Assembly (NCBI GenBank): GCA_030159075.1
Contig: BROG01000449.1
Location: forward strand, 186,001 to 250,000
DNA length: 64,000 nt
Reading direction: 5' to 3'
From: Atrina japonica
Lineage: Eukaryota > Mollusca > Bivalvia > Pterioida > Pinnidae
Shown piece by piece: positions 50,471 to 62,400 of this stretch. Both the position numbers and the translations under genes were made by a program. A model generated the notes under the pieces. The model had not been told where the DNA came from and did not search any database. It worked only from the letters and a program-made list of their open reading frames with translations. Numbering within the stretch: position 1 is the stretch's first letter; every line of letters begins with the position of its first letter.

Positions 50471-51299
50471 GTAATTAATCATGTACAGACAATACTCAGT
50501 TATTCACCTGAGAATCATAGGTATCTTTAACAGGTATATGTAAATATCATAGTCAATGATAGCAATGATGACTCTCACACTGTAAGTAGTTCCTATATGT
50601 TAGCACCTATCCTTGTCTATCCTGCCATGTGTCATACTAAGCAAAGTGACTTCCTTATGATTTAAAACATATCATTTAATTACACATGCATATAGAACAA
50701 GATTGGGTATTGTTGACCGTGGCTTATTACAGACTGCTTTATCATTAAAATGTTTGTCGCGATATGTTATTGTTTTATTTATGTTATTAAACACCTTCAA
50801 TGATCAGATTGTGTACTTCTTAATTCCTTTTGATCTTACTATGGTTGATATGACAAAGCATGCAGACAACTTTTTGTCATCATCCATTGATGCAAATCAT
50901 CATACATTATATCAGTAAAGATATTGGCTACATCTCCATAAAGCCTTCATTGTATGGTATTAAGCATCAATATTTTCTGCTTTGTTGCTAAAACTGACTT
51001 AATATAAACTGTTCTATCATTGCGATCAATTTTTTCTTTACTAATTTCAAATCTGACCCTGAAAACGAAGTGTTCGATAATACGAAAATCATGAATTCAG
51101 CTATTATCAACCAAAATGAAAATTATCACATGATAAATTCAAAGAATTTCATTGGATAACGTCATCGATACTATAAGTGATAGTGCCTGGTCACTATTGT
51201 GCCAAGAGCTAGGATTATGAGATTTTGCGAGTCAAAGTTATCTTTCATTAAAATAAAGCTCATATTTTAATATAGAGGGCACAATGTTTTGTTGACAGA
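50471..51299. other. Intron 2, no other feature seen
   Basis: Unique AT-rich sequence. An open frame at 50703-50918 has no recognised domain. Confidence 0.4.
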
Positions 51300-51542
51300 A
51301 TGTCTACTCGCTTTGGACAAGTCTTACCAAATGACTTTGTATTGGAACAACGTAGTAAAAAACTTTAAAATGTAATACTTGCTATTGAAAATGTACTAGA
51401 AGTACATGAAACTCGGGATGAAAATGACGTGCAACTTAATGAAAACTCAATGGCCACTACAGGTGATTTACCTACGAAAAATGAATTGACAACACCTAAT
51501 TTCAATTTCAATAACTACGTAGTAAATATCTACAACAAATAG
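51300..51542 (+). pseudogene. Decayed small ORF of unknown family
   Basis: An ATG at 51300, preceded by ttgttgacag, opens an 81-codon frame. It is interrupted only by a TAA at codon 23 (51366-51368) and ends at TAG 51540-51542. The translation starts MSTRFGQVLPNDFVLEQRSK and, after the stop, continues with IENVLEVHETRDENDVQLN and later NFNFNNYVVNIYNK. Its composition is protein-like (acidic, mixed residues), unlike the AT-driven frames around it. It may be the 5' exon of a decayed transposon or a retrocopy fragment. No domain is recognised. Confidence 0.35.
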
Positions 51543-52805
51543 ATTTTTTTCTGATAATCAAAGAAGGAGAACTCACAATCCTTTAATTCAATTGTTGAAT
51601 TAGACCTGTTATTTTATTTTCTTTTGGAAGTTTACGGATTATTGTACTGTTATTACTGTTATTAAAATCGAATATTAATTATGTACAATTATCATATTAT
51701 TCATTCAAAAAAACATAAATTGTATATCACAAGACATGTAGCCTACATTACCTACTTGAAGTCATGTGATACAATAAACCCATCAATGACTGTTTAGGTG
51801 AGTACTATCTTCTTGTAATGTTGATTTGGGAATCTTCATTGCCAATGTCGTCGAGTGGTAATATGCGTGGACTGCAAAATCTGGGGTCGAGAGTTTAGTT
51901 ATGCAAAAAGCCATTTTTTTTATAGTTTTTTTTTTACATTTGAAAAGGTGCTCATCCTAAAACTAGCACTATTTCCAGCTGTCTCAGCTCGTCAAATGCA
52001 AAGAACATTATACTAGAATTACGTATCATACTCAGATGTGAAAAAATCATCTTGCACGTGAAAAGTATTACATATTAAGTTATTGAAGTCCTAAATAACA
52101 TTATGGTCAATAATAGTCTGATATAGTCAATAATTCACTGCCTCATGTATATGAAAAGGACATGCATTTGGGCTATCTAGCATTCTATATGTTGAAACAT
52201 ACGTAAAATGTAGAAAAAATACATGGCAGTTACGGTTGTGTCTATGGTCATATTTGTTACATAAACGGTTTTAAGGTGGCAATCAATTAATGCTTAAATT
52301 AATATAATACCCCTTCTTGCTCTACATTCAATGTAGATATGTCTGTACATCAGTGTGTAATATATATTTTGAAAATAAAATATTATATAAAGAAAGTTTG
52401 CCCAAAATAGGTAGATTGTCGTACTCTGAAAATATGTTCTATTTCAACTAAGTCAAGAGATGGAAATGTAATTACTAATGATGTCAGGACCCTATTCAGT
52501 CCACTCAATAGTTAGATTATTGCCATGGGTTGGATTCTCTGTTAGGGAGCAATCATTAGATATGGGGGTTGGGTGGGCAATGAGCAATTGTTCAAATTAC
52601 AAGGGCAGGCTGTGACTGATAAACAAAGTTAAGGTAAGATTTTCTGGTTCCTTGTAGTCTGTTAGCTGAAGTTGGGTAAAATTGTCATACTTGAGTAATA
52701 CTCGGAGTTTAAACAAATGGGTCTTGGAATTGATGAAGTGAAATATTGATGGCAGATTGCACATTAACAATGACATTTTTCATAATTGAGTAATTAACAC
52801 ACACA

Positions 52806-52847
<42 letters not shown>

Positions 52848-53994
52848 TTATCTTGATATCATGTTGTTTTTACTTCATCTGTAGAATTATCTGATGAATT
52901 AGATTACTTATATTCACAACATTATTTTCAGCTTCACAATTATTTTACTACAATTCACCAAATTTTTTAGCTTTTACACAAACATTACTCCAAATCATGA
53001 CAAGTGATCATAGATTTGAAGGGAAATACAACAAGGTGACTGATTTGATCAGCCTGAGAATGTTTACTGTGAGTATTGTGGTAACGGGCTTATGATTGAT
53101 AGCGTGATGTGGTATCGGAACTGATTTGTTTGACAACTGAACCTGAAAATTGTTCATACAACTGTGCCGTTTTCTCTGCTTTGTCATGAGACATGCCAGA
53201 GATAATTGCATAGAGAAGAACTATGATTTACATGTGATATTATTTCTCCAAAAATAACCATTTATCAAATCAGAATTGCAAATATGGGACAAGATAGTAA
53301 TACTTTATTGATTCTGAATCAGAAATTTTTTTCTGCAAAGCAAATAAATATGAAATCATAATTTTTCTCTCAGTCATTATTAGCTTTAGGCTGCCTAGTG
53401 TGTCTCCAAAAGAAAGGAAGTAACTGAAGATAAATAAAGTAAAAAATAAATGGAAAGATTTGTATTCCCTACTGATGAGTTCATGTCATGTTTCTCCCAA
53501 TACACAAAAAATGTAAAATGACATGCAAAGAAATATAGTTGAAGACCAAATCAGGAATAATACCTTACTTAGAAGATTAAAAAATGAGTTTCTGGTGTAT
53601 GTAACATTCAGATCAATGATATAACAATAAAATGATTTGATATGAAATCCCACTAAGAATCAGACATCCTCTGCATCAAATCAGTGTGGACTGAGGTCAA
53701 AGGTAAACAATGGAAATCTCTGAGATTTAACTAACATCTCAGAAAGTATAAAAGAAATGTGATAAAAGATAAGCCATATATTAGCAATAGAAATAAAAGC
53801 TATATCCTGTGTACTTTATATGGTTATTTTTACAATCCATACATTGTATGCTGTCCAATAACAAAAACACAATATTTTCGCATTCACATTACAATACTTC
53901 TTATTACCATTGTATCAGAGTTACCGCCCTTTGATCACTCCTTGGACAGGAAGAACAAAAATACCTTAAATCTCACAAGATCTCACGAGATTAC
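51543..53994. other. Intron 2, mostly unique
   Basis: At 51845-51905 a tRNA-like stretch (gtcgtcgagtggtaatatgc, ggggtcgagagttt) could be a SINE head remnant, but no body follows. No exon recognised. Confidence 0.3.
52797..52844. repeat. (CA)n microsatellite
   Basis: A nearly pure CA run with one interrupting t. Confidence 0.95.
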
Positions 53995-53999
53995 AGGGA

Positions 54000-55123
54000 C
54001 AGGGGTCGAAATTAGCGGTGGTCCGTAAGCCCGAGGCCAGTGTTTTTGTGGTCTGGCCAGTAAAATCCGTACAAGCGGCGGCCCGGTTGGCTTGTCAAAT
54101 TTTGGAAAACATTGCTAAGTTAAACCAGCGATATATAAAGCCTAATCGCTGGTTAAACTGTTTTCGGTTTCGATTTGTTTTGAAACTCAGTCGGAACCCC
54201 TCTTCTATTTTGCACATAAATAATTTAAACCATCATTGTACGGCAAATGAAGCATTGTATATACCCTCTCTAGAAGATAACTCGAGATCGGTGGCGTGTT
54301 TTAACAATCAGTGTACAAACTTTACATTTTCAAAGCTTTTAATTGACATTGAATTGCAAGCCGGTCGACATGTGAAAGTTTCTTGAGGGTGTATAACATC
54401 CGGAAAAAAAGCAAAAGTTCACGGACACTGAAAGAAAAGATGAAAAAGAGAAAAGAAAAAGAAAATTCACGGAAACATGGAAGGTAGGCCGTAAATGGCT
54501 GAATTTCAGTGATGACAAAATGACTTGTACATGGTGCATTGATTATACAAACAGTCACAGTGCCAAATTACAAGAGAATGAACGGCAGAAGTGAGTTTCA
54601 TATCTGGTTGCACAAATCTGAAATTAGATTCTGTGACTTTACAGGAAAAAAGTAAATTTCACAGGAAATTGGCTGCAGCATTCAAAAGCAAAACAAAATG
54701 ACCCAGGGTCCTGTCTGATTTGTTGTCTGTCATATTTCACACTGACGAAATACTAACTTTTGACCCAACAAAAGCCATTAACTTGTGGAATACTGAGGGG
54801 ATCAGATCAAGGAGGCCAAATACTCAACCGTATGGACCCCGAGAGGTTGGGGGGGGGGGAGGAGGAGGAATTTATGGATGTGTGGACTGAATTAGATTCA
54901 GATTGTCACTGAGTTTTTCTTTGTCATCCAGATTGTCACTGACTTTTCTTTGTTATTATTACTTGAATATACTCTGAAGAAGTTGCTACCATTAAAAATT
55001 GTTATTTTTATTTATCTTATGTCTTTTTATATGTGGGCCAGTGAAATTTTGGTTGGGCCAGTAGAAATTAAATCCTACTGGCCCGACTGGCTGCCAGGTT
55101 TGAAAAGTTAATTTCGACCCCTG
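54000..55123. mobile_element. hAT-like transposon, inactive, with perfect TIRs
   Basis: The left terminus caggggtcgaaatta (54000-54014) is an exact inverted match of taatttcgacccctg (55109-55123). The element is flanked by a 5-bp direct repeat aggga (53995-53999, 55124-55128). Short subterminal ggccagta motifs occur at both ends. The interior holds fragments of a protein like the N-terminal zinc-finger region of hAT-derived ZNF862/KIAA1586-type proteins (see 54463-54698). Most hATs make 8-bp duplications, though 5- to 6-bp groups exist, so the superfamily is probable rather than certain. At 1.1 kb it is far too short for a full transposase. Confidence 0.75.
54463..54698 (+). pseudogene. hAT-type transposase N-terminal fragment, frameshifted
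   Basis: Frame 1 (54463-54591) reads KFTETWKVGRKWLNFSDDK, then MTCTWCIDY, and hits a stop at 54592. Frame 2 (54591-54698) continues with VSFISGCTNLKLDSVTLQEK and SKFHRKLAAAF before another stop. The order W..WL, C..C, GCTN..LDS, H follows the TTF/BED-like zinc-finger region of ZNF862/KIAA1586-like proteins, which are derived from hAT transposases. The catalytic RNase H-like domain and dimerisation domain are absent. The 1-nt shift and missing remainder make this a dead fragment. Confidence 0.6.
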
Positions 55124-55171
55124 AGGGACAACGTGATAACGTGTAAATAAAAACAAAAGTAGCTTGAGAGA

Positions 55172-55441
55172 TTGAAATGGATGTCAAATATACCTGTGAA
55201 ACACTTCATCACAGTAAACTGCTTCTCAGATAGCAGAACAAAAAAGAAATTCAATTTTACCAGTTTACCAAAAGGTTGGCAAAAAAGGCTAGTTTTAGTA
55301 AGACGAGAAGGTCCTAAAATAAATATTGTGTCATACACATTGGGTAAATTTAATGCGTTGGCAATTTTAAATAGGTCAAGAAGTTTACCTTTTTTTCTTT
55401 TTGGAATGTTGAATTACTTTGGACTTCAACATTTACCCTAA
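55172..55441 (+). CDS. Small ORF, weakly MBD-like
   Basis: An 89-codon open frame about 50 bp beyond the hAT-like element. After a basic stretch it reads LPKGWQKRLVLVRREG, then VSYTLGKFNALAILN. The LP.GW..R...R..G and later Y..GKF pattern is reminiscent of a methyl-CpG-binding domain, but the match is short and lacks several usual residues. There is no splice context or neighbouring exon, and it sits within TULP4 intron 2. It could be a retrocopy or transposon fragment, or chance. Confidence 0.2.
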   Translation: MKWMSNIPVKHFITVNCFSDSRTKKKFNFTSLPKGWQKRLVLVRREGPKINIVSYTLGKFNALAILNRSRSLPFFLFGMLNYFGLQHLP

Positions 55442-55649
55442 TAAATTGCATTGTAAACTACTTTAATTTGTATTTGCTGCCATGTTGAAGTTCATTTGTT
55501 TACATGTTGTCCCAGAGACAGTACTAAAAGTACCTTTAATATGAAGAGTTCCACTAATGGAATGTATTGATTGATAAAGAAATGACAAAGTGAAATGATA
55601 TGAGTGGGTTATGGCAAGGTGAAGTGATATGACCGTGTTATTTTTATAA

Positions 55650-57730
55650 ATTTCCTCACCGTTACAGTCTTCCTTTATGTTGATTTGGTCGGGTTATTAT
55701 TTTAATAACTTTCCTTTTTGTTGCAGTTTTTTGTTACGTTGATATGACTGGATTATTTTTATAATTTTCCTTACTGTTGGTCTTCTGTTTTGTTAATATA
55801 ACTGGGTTATTTTTAGCTCACCTGTCTTCCGGTATGTTGATTTGACTGGGTTATTTTTATAATTTTTCACACTGCTGCAGTCTTCCATTACATTGATATG
55901 ACTGGGTTATTTTTATAATTTTTCTCACTGTTAGTCTCTCATTACATTGATATGACTGGGTTATTTTTATGATTTTTCTCACTGTTAGTCTCTCATTACA
56001 TTGATATGACTGGGTTATTTTTATAATTTTTCTCACTGTTAGTCTCTCATTACATTGATATGACTGGGTTATTTTTATAATTTTCCTCACTGTTAGTCTC
56101 TCATTACATTGATATGACTGGGTTATTTTTATAATTTTCCTCACTGTTAGTCTCTCATTACATTGATATGACTGGGTTATTTTTATAATTTTCCTCACTG
56201 TTAGTCTCTCATTACGTTGATATGACTGGGTTATTTTTATAATTTTCCTCACTGTTAGTCTCTCATTACATTGATATGACTGGGTTATTTTTATAATTTT
56301 CCTCACTGTAAGTCTCTCATTTCATTGATATGACTGGGTTATTTTTATAATTTTCCTCACTGTTAGTCTCTCATTACATTGATATGACTGGGTTAATTTT
56401 ATAATTTTTCTCACTGTTAGTCTCTCATTTCATTGATATGACTGGGTATTTTTATAATTTTTCTCACTGTTAGTCTCTCATTACGTTGATATGACTGGGT
56501 TATTTTTATAATTTTACTCACTGTTAGTCTCTCATTACATTGATATAACTGGGTTATTTTTATAATTTTTCTCACTGTTAGTCTCTCATTTCGTTGATAT
56601 GACTGGGTTATTTTTATAATTTTTCTCACTGTTAGTCTCTCATTACGTTGATATGACTGGGTTATTTTTATAATTTTTCTCACTGTTAGTCTCTCATTAC
56701 GTTGATTTGACTGGGTTATTTTTATGATTTTTCTCACTGTTAGTCTCTCATTACATTGATATGACTGGGTTATTTTTATAATTTTCCTCACTGTAAGTCT
56801 CTCATTTCATTGATATGACTGGGTTATTTTTATAATTTTCCTCACTGTTAGTCTCTCATTACATTGATATGACTGGGTTAATTTTATAATTTTTCTCACT
56901 GTTAGTCTCTCATTTCGTTGATATGACTGGGTATTTTTATAATTTTTCTCACTGTTAGTCTCTCATTACGTTGATATGACTGGGTTATTTTTATAATTTT
57001 ACTCACTGTTAGTCTCTCATTTCATTGATATGACTGGGTTATTTTTATAATTTTTCTCACTGTTAGTCTCTCATTACGTTGATATGACTGGGTTATTTTT
57101 ATAATTTTTCTCACTGTTAGTCTCTCATTACGTTGATTTGACTGGGTTATTTTTATGATTTTTCTCACTGTTAGTCTCTCATTACGTTGATATGACTGGG
57201 TTATTTTTATAATTTTCCTCACTGTTAGTCTCTCATTACATTGATATGACTGGGTTATTTTTATAATTTTTCTCACTGTTAGTCTCTCATTTCATTGATA
57301 TGACTGGGTTATTTTTATGATTTTTCTCACTGTTAGTCTCTCATTACGTTGATATGACTGGGTTATTTTTATAATTTTCCTCACTGTTAGTCTCTCATTA
57401 CATTGATATGACTGGGTTATTTTTATAATTTTTCTCACTGTTAGTCTCTCATTACGTTGATATGACTGGGTTATTTTTATAATTTTTCTCACTGTTAGTC
57501 TCTCATTACATTGATATGACTGGGTTATTTTTATAATTTTCCTCACTGTTAGTCTCTCATTACATTGATATGACTGGGTTATTTTTATAATTTTTCTCAC
57601 TGTTAGTCTCTCATTACGTTGATTTGACTGGGTTATTTTTATAATTTTTCACACTGCTGCAGTCTTCCATTACATTGATATGACTGGGTTATTTTTATGA
57701 TTTTTCACACTATTACAGTCTTTCCGTTAC
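55650..57730. repeat. 54-bp tandem array with higher-order structure
   Basis: About 35 copies of tctctcattacattgatatg, actgggttatttttataatt, tttctcactgttag; the first ~200 bp and last ~100 bp are more diverged edge units. A variant series starting gtaagtctctcatttc at 56308 repeats at 56793 with the same private changes (gggttaatttt, gggtattttt, ttactcac). This gives a 485-bp, nine-monomer higher-order repeat. The minus frame stays open (repeating RKIIKITQSYQ) because 54 is a multiple of three; not a gene. Confidence 0.94.
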
Positions 57731-58156
57731 GTAATCAGAGTAACGGGGGAGGACAAAACTGTAACAATAAGATCTATATCATAAATCACTCACAGTCAAC
57801 AAATTCCAAACATATCAAGATTTCCCTTGTTTCAGTTTAACAGTCTGAAATAGTCCGAAACTTTCAAGGTGTATATAAAGAATTCAGGAGGAGATAATAC
57901 TAAATAAGACACACTTTAGATCAGTTATTGATATATCGCAACCTTTACCCATGTTAAAACATCACATGCAAATCATCCCAGATGTTTTGTTTAAAATAAG
58001 AAAGACATTTGACTTGTAAATTGCTAATACAATGTAATGAAAATATTTAACGTATTAACTGAAAAAAATGTAGGTTTTTTTTATTTGTTCAACATATTCT
58101 TTAAAGACGCTAATTGATTTATTGTTTTTATCTATTGTATTTGTGATATTTTGTAG
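57731..58156. other. End of TULP4 intron 2
   Basis: Unique AT-rich sequence with a pyrimidine-rich lead (tttattgtttttatctattg) and the acceptor ttttgtag ending at 58156. Confidence 0.7.
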
Positions 58157-58321
58157 GTGACAGATTTTGCTTGGTCACATGATGGCCGGATGGCCCTGAT
58201 ATGTTACTGTGATGGTTTTGTATTGGTCGGTTCTGTAGCTGGACAGCGGTATTGGTCCTCCATGTTAAACCTTGACAATACGGTCATCACTTGTGGTGTG
58301 TGGTCTCCTGATGATCAGAAG
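58157..58321 (+). CDS. TULP4: TULP4 coding exon 3 (WD-repeat region)
   Basis: The 55-codon exon is bounded by ttttgtag|GTG and AAG|gtaaga and is phase 0 at both ends. It encodes VTDFAWSHDGRMALICYCDG, then FVLVGSVAGQRYWSSMLNLD and ITCGVWSPDDQK. The vertebrate protein has the same residues with few changes (VSDFTWSHDG, DGFVLVGSVSGQRHWSS, ITCGIWTPDDQ). It follows directly on from the end of exon 2 in the protein. The next expected segment (beginning VLFGTADGQV in vertebrates) was not found up to 64000, so intron 3 is longer than 5.6 kb. Confidence 0.95.
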
Positions 58322-59211
58322 GTAAGATGAACTTGTGACACTCAAATGATCAGGGAAAAGGTCAGGGACATTTGTTTTGTTATAGGTGTAGGAACCCTGT
58401 GAATTAGATGACCCATGGATCAGGAGTATATAGATAAGAGCGTGTATGACAATAAACAGTAATACCCTTTTGGGCTCTTGCTGGTCATGTTCTCTTAGGC
58501 TTATAGAAAAGGAAATAAGATGAGAATAAATCCTTTCATAAAAATGATGTTATTTTCTACATTTATGCACAAGTAAATGATGTAGAAAACAGATTTGGTT
58601 GTAGAATTAATTGCAGCCAGAGTAAAAAAGTTTCTGATGTCATAAAGGTAATTTTTGGCCTTTGTTGATGGCAGTTTCATATTTAGATAAATGATTGTGA
58701 GAGATGTGAGAAATCAGCCTTGAAACATTTTATGATGAAAGCGTACATTGCGGTTCCATTTCATTTCCTGATTAATCTTGTTCAGCGAACAGAAAAAGTT
58801 CAGATTATAATTCTGCCGAAAAAATGTATTGATTTTGGCAAAGCAGAATTTATTTTACACTTTATCTCAAATTTATCAAATATATATTGTATGTTGTGAA
58901 ATTTCTGGGAAATTCTCTTAAAATTTTGAAAAAAAGATATGAATTCTAATTGAGAATGTAGCCCAATTATTGTCTATAACTTAAGTGACATTCTATGGTG
59001 TGAAATTGATGTGAAATTCATCTTACATAAAAAAGCCATTCACATTTTGAATTGTTGAAAAGGTAGATATGTTTTGTTTACTATAAATATATCACACACC
59101 TGGTATGTGACTTTAGATTCCTAATATAAACAGAGATCCTAGCATACTCAGAAATCCTTTAATTTCATGATATTGTTATGTGCTGGTTATTCCAAAACTT
59201 ATTATTTATTT
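58322..59211. other. TULP4 intron 3, start
   Basis: Unique AT-rich intron; nothing else recognised. Confidence 0.5.
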
Positions 59212-59713
59212 GTACAATCAAAACTTGTTATGTCAAAATCGGTAATCTCTTATTACCCAGTTAACTCGAGATCCAGTTCCGGTCCTGGCAATTTTTCTTC
59301 TATATCTTACTAAAAAAAAGACTTGATAACTTGAGATTGGAAAAGTCGACAAACTGCAAATGTCAATGTTAAAACATGGTCTTTAAGCTTAATTTCAATG
59401 TGAAAATGACCGGTTATCTTGAGGTTAAAGTTGTTCACATCTTCATTAAATCATCATGTGATGATATGACCAGTGCTGAACAAATATGCCTTCTGTATCG
59501 TTCTTGATTACATAAAATGAATAAAAATATTCACTTAAAATTCTGATTTAGATATATACATGCAGGCCTTCAAGTATTCAAGCAAATTACTGAGATACTC
59601 ATGAGATGAATCAGAATTCTATTTAGTGACAGACCTTTTAACTCGAGGACCCATTTATCTTGATTTTTTTGCTTGGTCCCAATGACCTTGAGATAACCAG
59701 GTCTGACTGTATG
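59212..59713. repeat. Candidate TIR repeat (~500 bp)
   Basis: The left end tacaatcaaaacttgttatg is similar (about 16/22) to the complement of the right end, tacagtcagacctggttatc. Internal phrases about 'taactcgagatcc' and 'taactcgaggaccc' are repeated in both orientations. It resembles the acagtcaaacctg-type repeats at 32410 and 9616. Confidence 0.45.
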
Positions 59714-60779
59714 AATTTGAAATCAGGAAAATGAAGATTTAATCTTGTAAAAGCAGTTCAGTAAATCATTCAGTGATATCAAGCACCTGATTATAAACTG
59801 TTACAATGAAATGTAATATGTAAAACTATTATAGAAATTACAATCTAGACATATCTCATTCTCTTTGATATTTCTTTGTTTTTTGACATTTTTATTGATT
59901 TTGTGGTTGACAAAAATTTAGCTCAGAGAATATTAATCTACCTGTAAACGTATGTCTTTAGAGGATTTACAATGTAAATTAAACTGTGTTTACTAAGTAA
60001 TACCACAGATAGTATCTTCCAATCCTACTTTAGGTATACAGTAGAAGGACATAAATGAGCGCCCAAAAATTTCTTTTCACTATGTTTTATTAGTAAATTT
60101 GTGTTTTTTTTGTTTTTGTTTAATAATTTCTTTAGAATTCGCCCTTTGTCCTATTTTAACAAAACTTGATTCACCAAAAGCAGAGATTTTGTACTCAATA
60201 CAAGGTCCAATACAATCTATTTGTTATTTCAGGAGAAATACATCATTCTTCATGAGAGTAAAATTCTAGCAACACCATTTCGATGTTTATTACAAAGATA
60301 ATGAATGGATTTATGATGTAATTCATAAACACCAAAACAAAAAACCATTGATTTAAAAAATATTATCAAAATTAGATTTCTAGGGTGCCATTTTAAATTT
60401 ATTTTGGATGTCTACTAAATTCAGAGGACAAAATCAAACAAATGTAGAATTACTAAGAATATATAGTAAAATACATATTTGGGAACTCGTTTATGCCTAC
60501 TATTGTATTTGTTGTTGCTGTTAAAATGCTGACATCTACTATCATCTTATCCACTTACCTATAGAAAAAAGAAAGAAGGCCAACTAGTATAAAACTTAAA
60601 TTGAGTAGTTTCAAAAATGTGCTTTTGCAGCTGGAAAGTAAAACCACAGGAAAGTTCTCCAAGTTTGTTAAATCAATAACCATTGTAATTTATCTACTAC
60701 TGTCAAGGTCTTTAATTGTTGCTGCAGTAATTTTACTAAGTCACTTTTGTCCATCAGATGACATATTACTTTGTTTTAA
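59714..60779. other. No feature seen
   Basis: Unique AT-rich intron. A 60-codon frame at 60601-60783 is unsupported. Confidence 0.4.
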
Positions 60780-60925
60780 GTAGAATACAGCCCCTTTCAG
60801 CCACTTGTTTTAAGTTGAATAAGACTCCTATCAAGCACTTGGTTTAAGTAGAATAAGACCCCTTTCAATAACTTGTTTTGAAATTGAATAAGACCCCTAT
60901 CAAGCACTTGTTTTAAGTAGCATTC
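60780..60925. repeat. Short ~38-bp tandem repeat
   Basis: Four imperfect copies of cacttgttttaagtagaata plus agacccctttcaag. Confidence 0.85.
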
Positions 60926-61989
60926 TGAATTAGCAGTGTTATATGTATTTCTGACTGATTTTATGGAAAACATTTTGAAATTGATTTGTATAACTTTCTA
61001 AATAGGATGTTCAGTTACGTATCATTAGAACTAATAGTGTTGATTTACAAGATACAGAAATAAACCAGTAATGATGAGTTATTTCCTGAAAAACAAAAAT
61101 GGGACCAAGTAGAAAAGAGCGTTCATGGAATTAAATCATATTGGTACGTAATTAACTTTGTTCTAATTGACAGTTCATCGTTCTGGATATTCCAATTTTT
61201 ATTCTTTTGTAACAACATGAGCAAATATTATCTGTGGGGACATCAACATTGACACGATGAAGTAGTCACATTTTACAGTTAATGAAAGGCAGTAGTGATG
61301 AAATTTAGTGATGGAAAAGCATTATAAGTGCTGCATGGGGATGTACTATTGACACTGTTACGTAATTATCAATTTAATTATTGTCTACAGTTAGTTTGTC
61401 TTTCCTTGGTAGCTTGCAAAATTTGCAAGTGATACATTATATTGAAATGTTCACTGGAGAAGAGGAATTAGACCTTTACCAGTGGGAAATTGAGGTTTTT
61501 TTTGTTTTACATCTGTACACACATTTTCAGAATTTGGCATTTTGACCTCGCCTTATATGTAGTTTAACTCATCAACCCCTGAAGTCAAATTTGGACCTGT
61601 CCATTTCAAAGAATGGTTAAGTCCACTCTCAAAATTCAGGGGTGTATCATTAAGAATAGAAGTTTTTCAATAATTTTACATTCAAATATGAACTTGTTCT
61701 CTCCTGAATTATGACAGTAGACCATACTATTTATTGGTGAAGGTGAGTCTAAATGTGACCACAGGGCTTTCTTTTCGTTACAAACACAATGAGTCTACAT
61801 TAAATAATAACAGTGGTGACAGAGTTCTTGTTGATACAGAAATATTCAAGCTTCAGTAATACAGGGAATCTGTATAAGGCAATAAGTGTTATCTGTACTG
61901 TTTTTTGAGAGAATGTGAATGTGCCTCACATGACCTTGGTAGACCTGTATGTGTACATGATGCCTTTCTTCCCTGTTTGTATGTTGCTC
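60926..61989. other. No feature seen
   Basis: Unique AT-rich intron. Confidence 0.4.
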
Positions 61990-62014
61990 TTTACCACATA
62001 TGACATATAGCATG

Positions 62015-62400
62015 TTGAGCACAAGGAGAGCTTTCTGGGATCATGCAGCATGATCAGGCAAGGAGAGCTTGTTGATGCAGCGACAAGGAGAGAGCTTTCT
62101 GGGATCAATGCAGCACGATCAGGAGAGCTTCCTGATCATGCAGGACAGGCGTGTTGGAGAGCTTCCTGGGATCATGCAGCACGATCAGGCATGTTGAGGA
62201 TAAGGAGAGCTTCCTGAGATCATGCAGCACGATCAGGCATGTTGAACACAAGAAGAGTTTACTGGGACTGTGCATGAAGCTCTGGCATTTTAAAACACAA
62301 GGAGAGCTCTCTATAGCTATACAAGAAGCTCTGACACAATGAGGACTTTCTGGGGCTCTGACACAATGAGGACTTATTTTTGTGTGGTTCATGTGCTCAA
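62015..62400. repeat. Degenerate ~50-bp tandem array
   Basis: About seven irregular copies contain aaggagagctttctgggatc, atgcagcacgatcaggcatg and ttgagcaca. Unit lengths vary by deletion, and the last copies change to ctctgacacaatgaggactt. Frames on the minus strand here are repeat by-products. Confidence 0.82.

Noticed and set aside
55857..57600. Long minus-strand repeat proteins (RKIIKITQSYQCNERLTV-type)
   Set aside because: The 54-bp period is a multiple of three, so any open unit stays open. There is no promoter, splice or domain support and the array edges degrade freely.
60025..60060. Possible TULP4 exon 4 after an acceptor-like ctactttag
   Set aside because: The following frame closes within a few codons and does not match the expected continuation of the protein.
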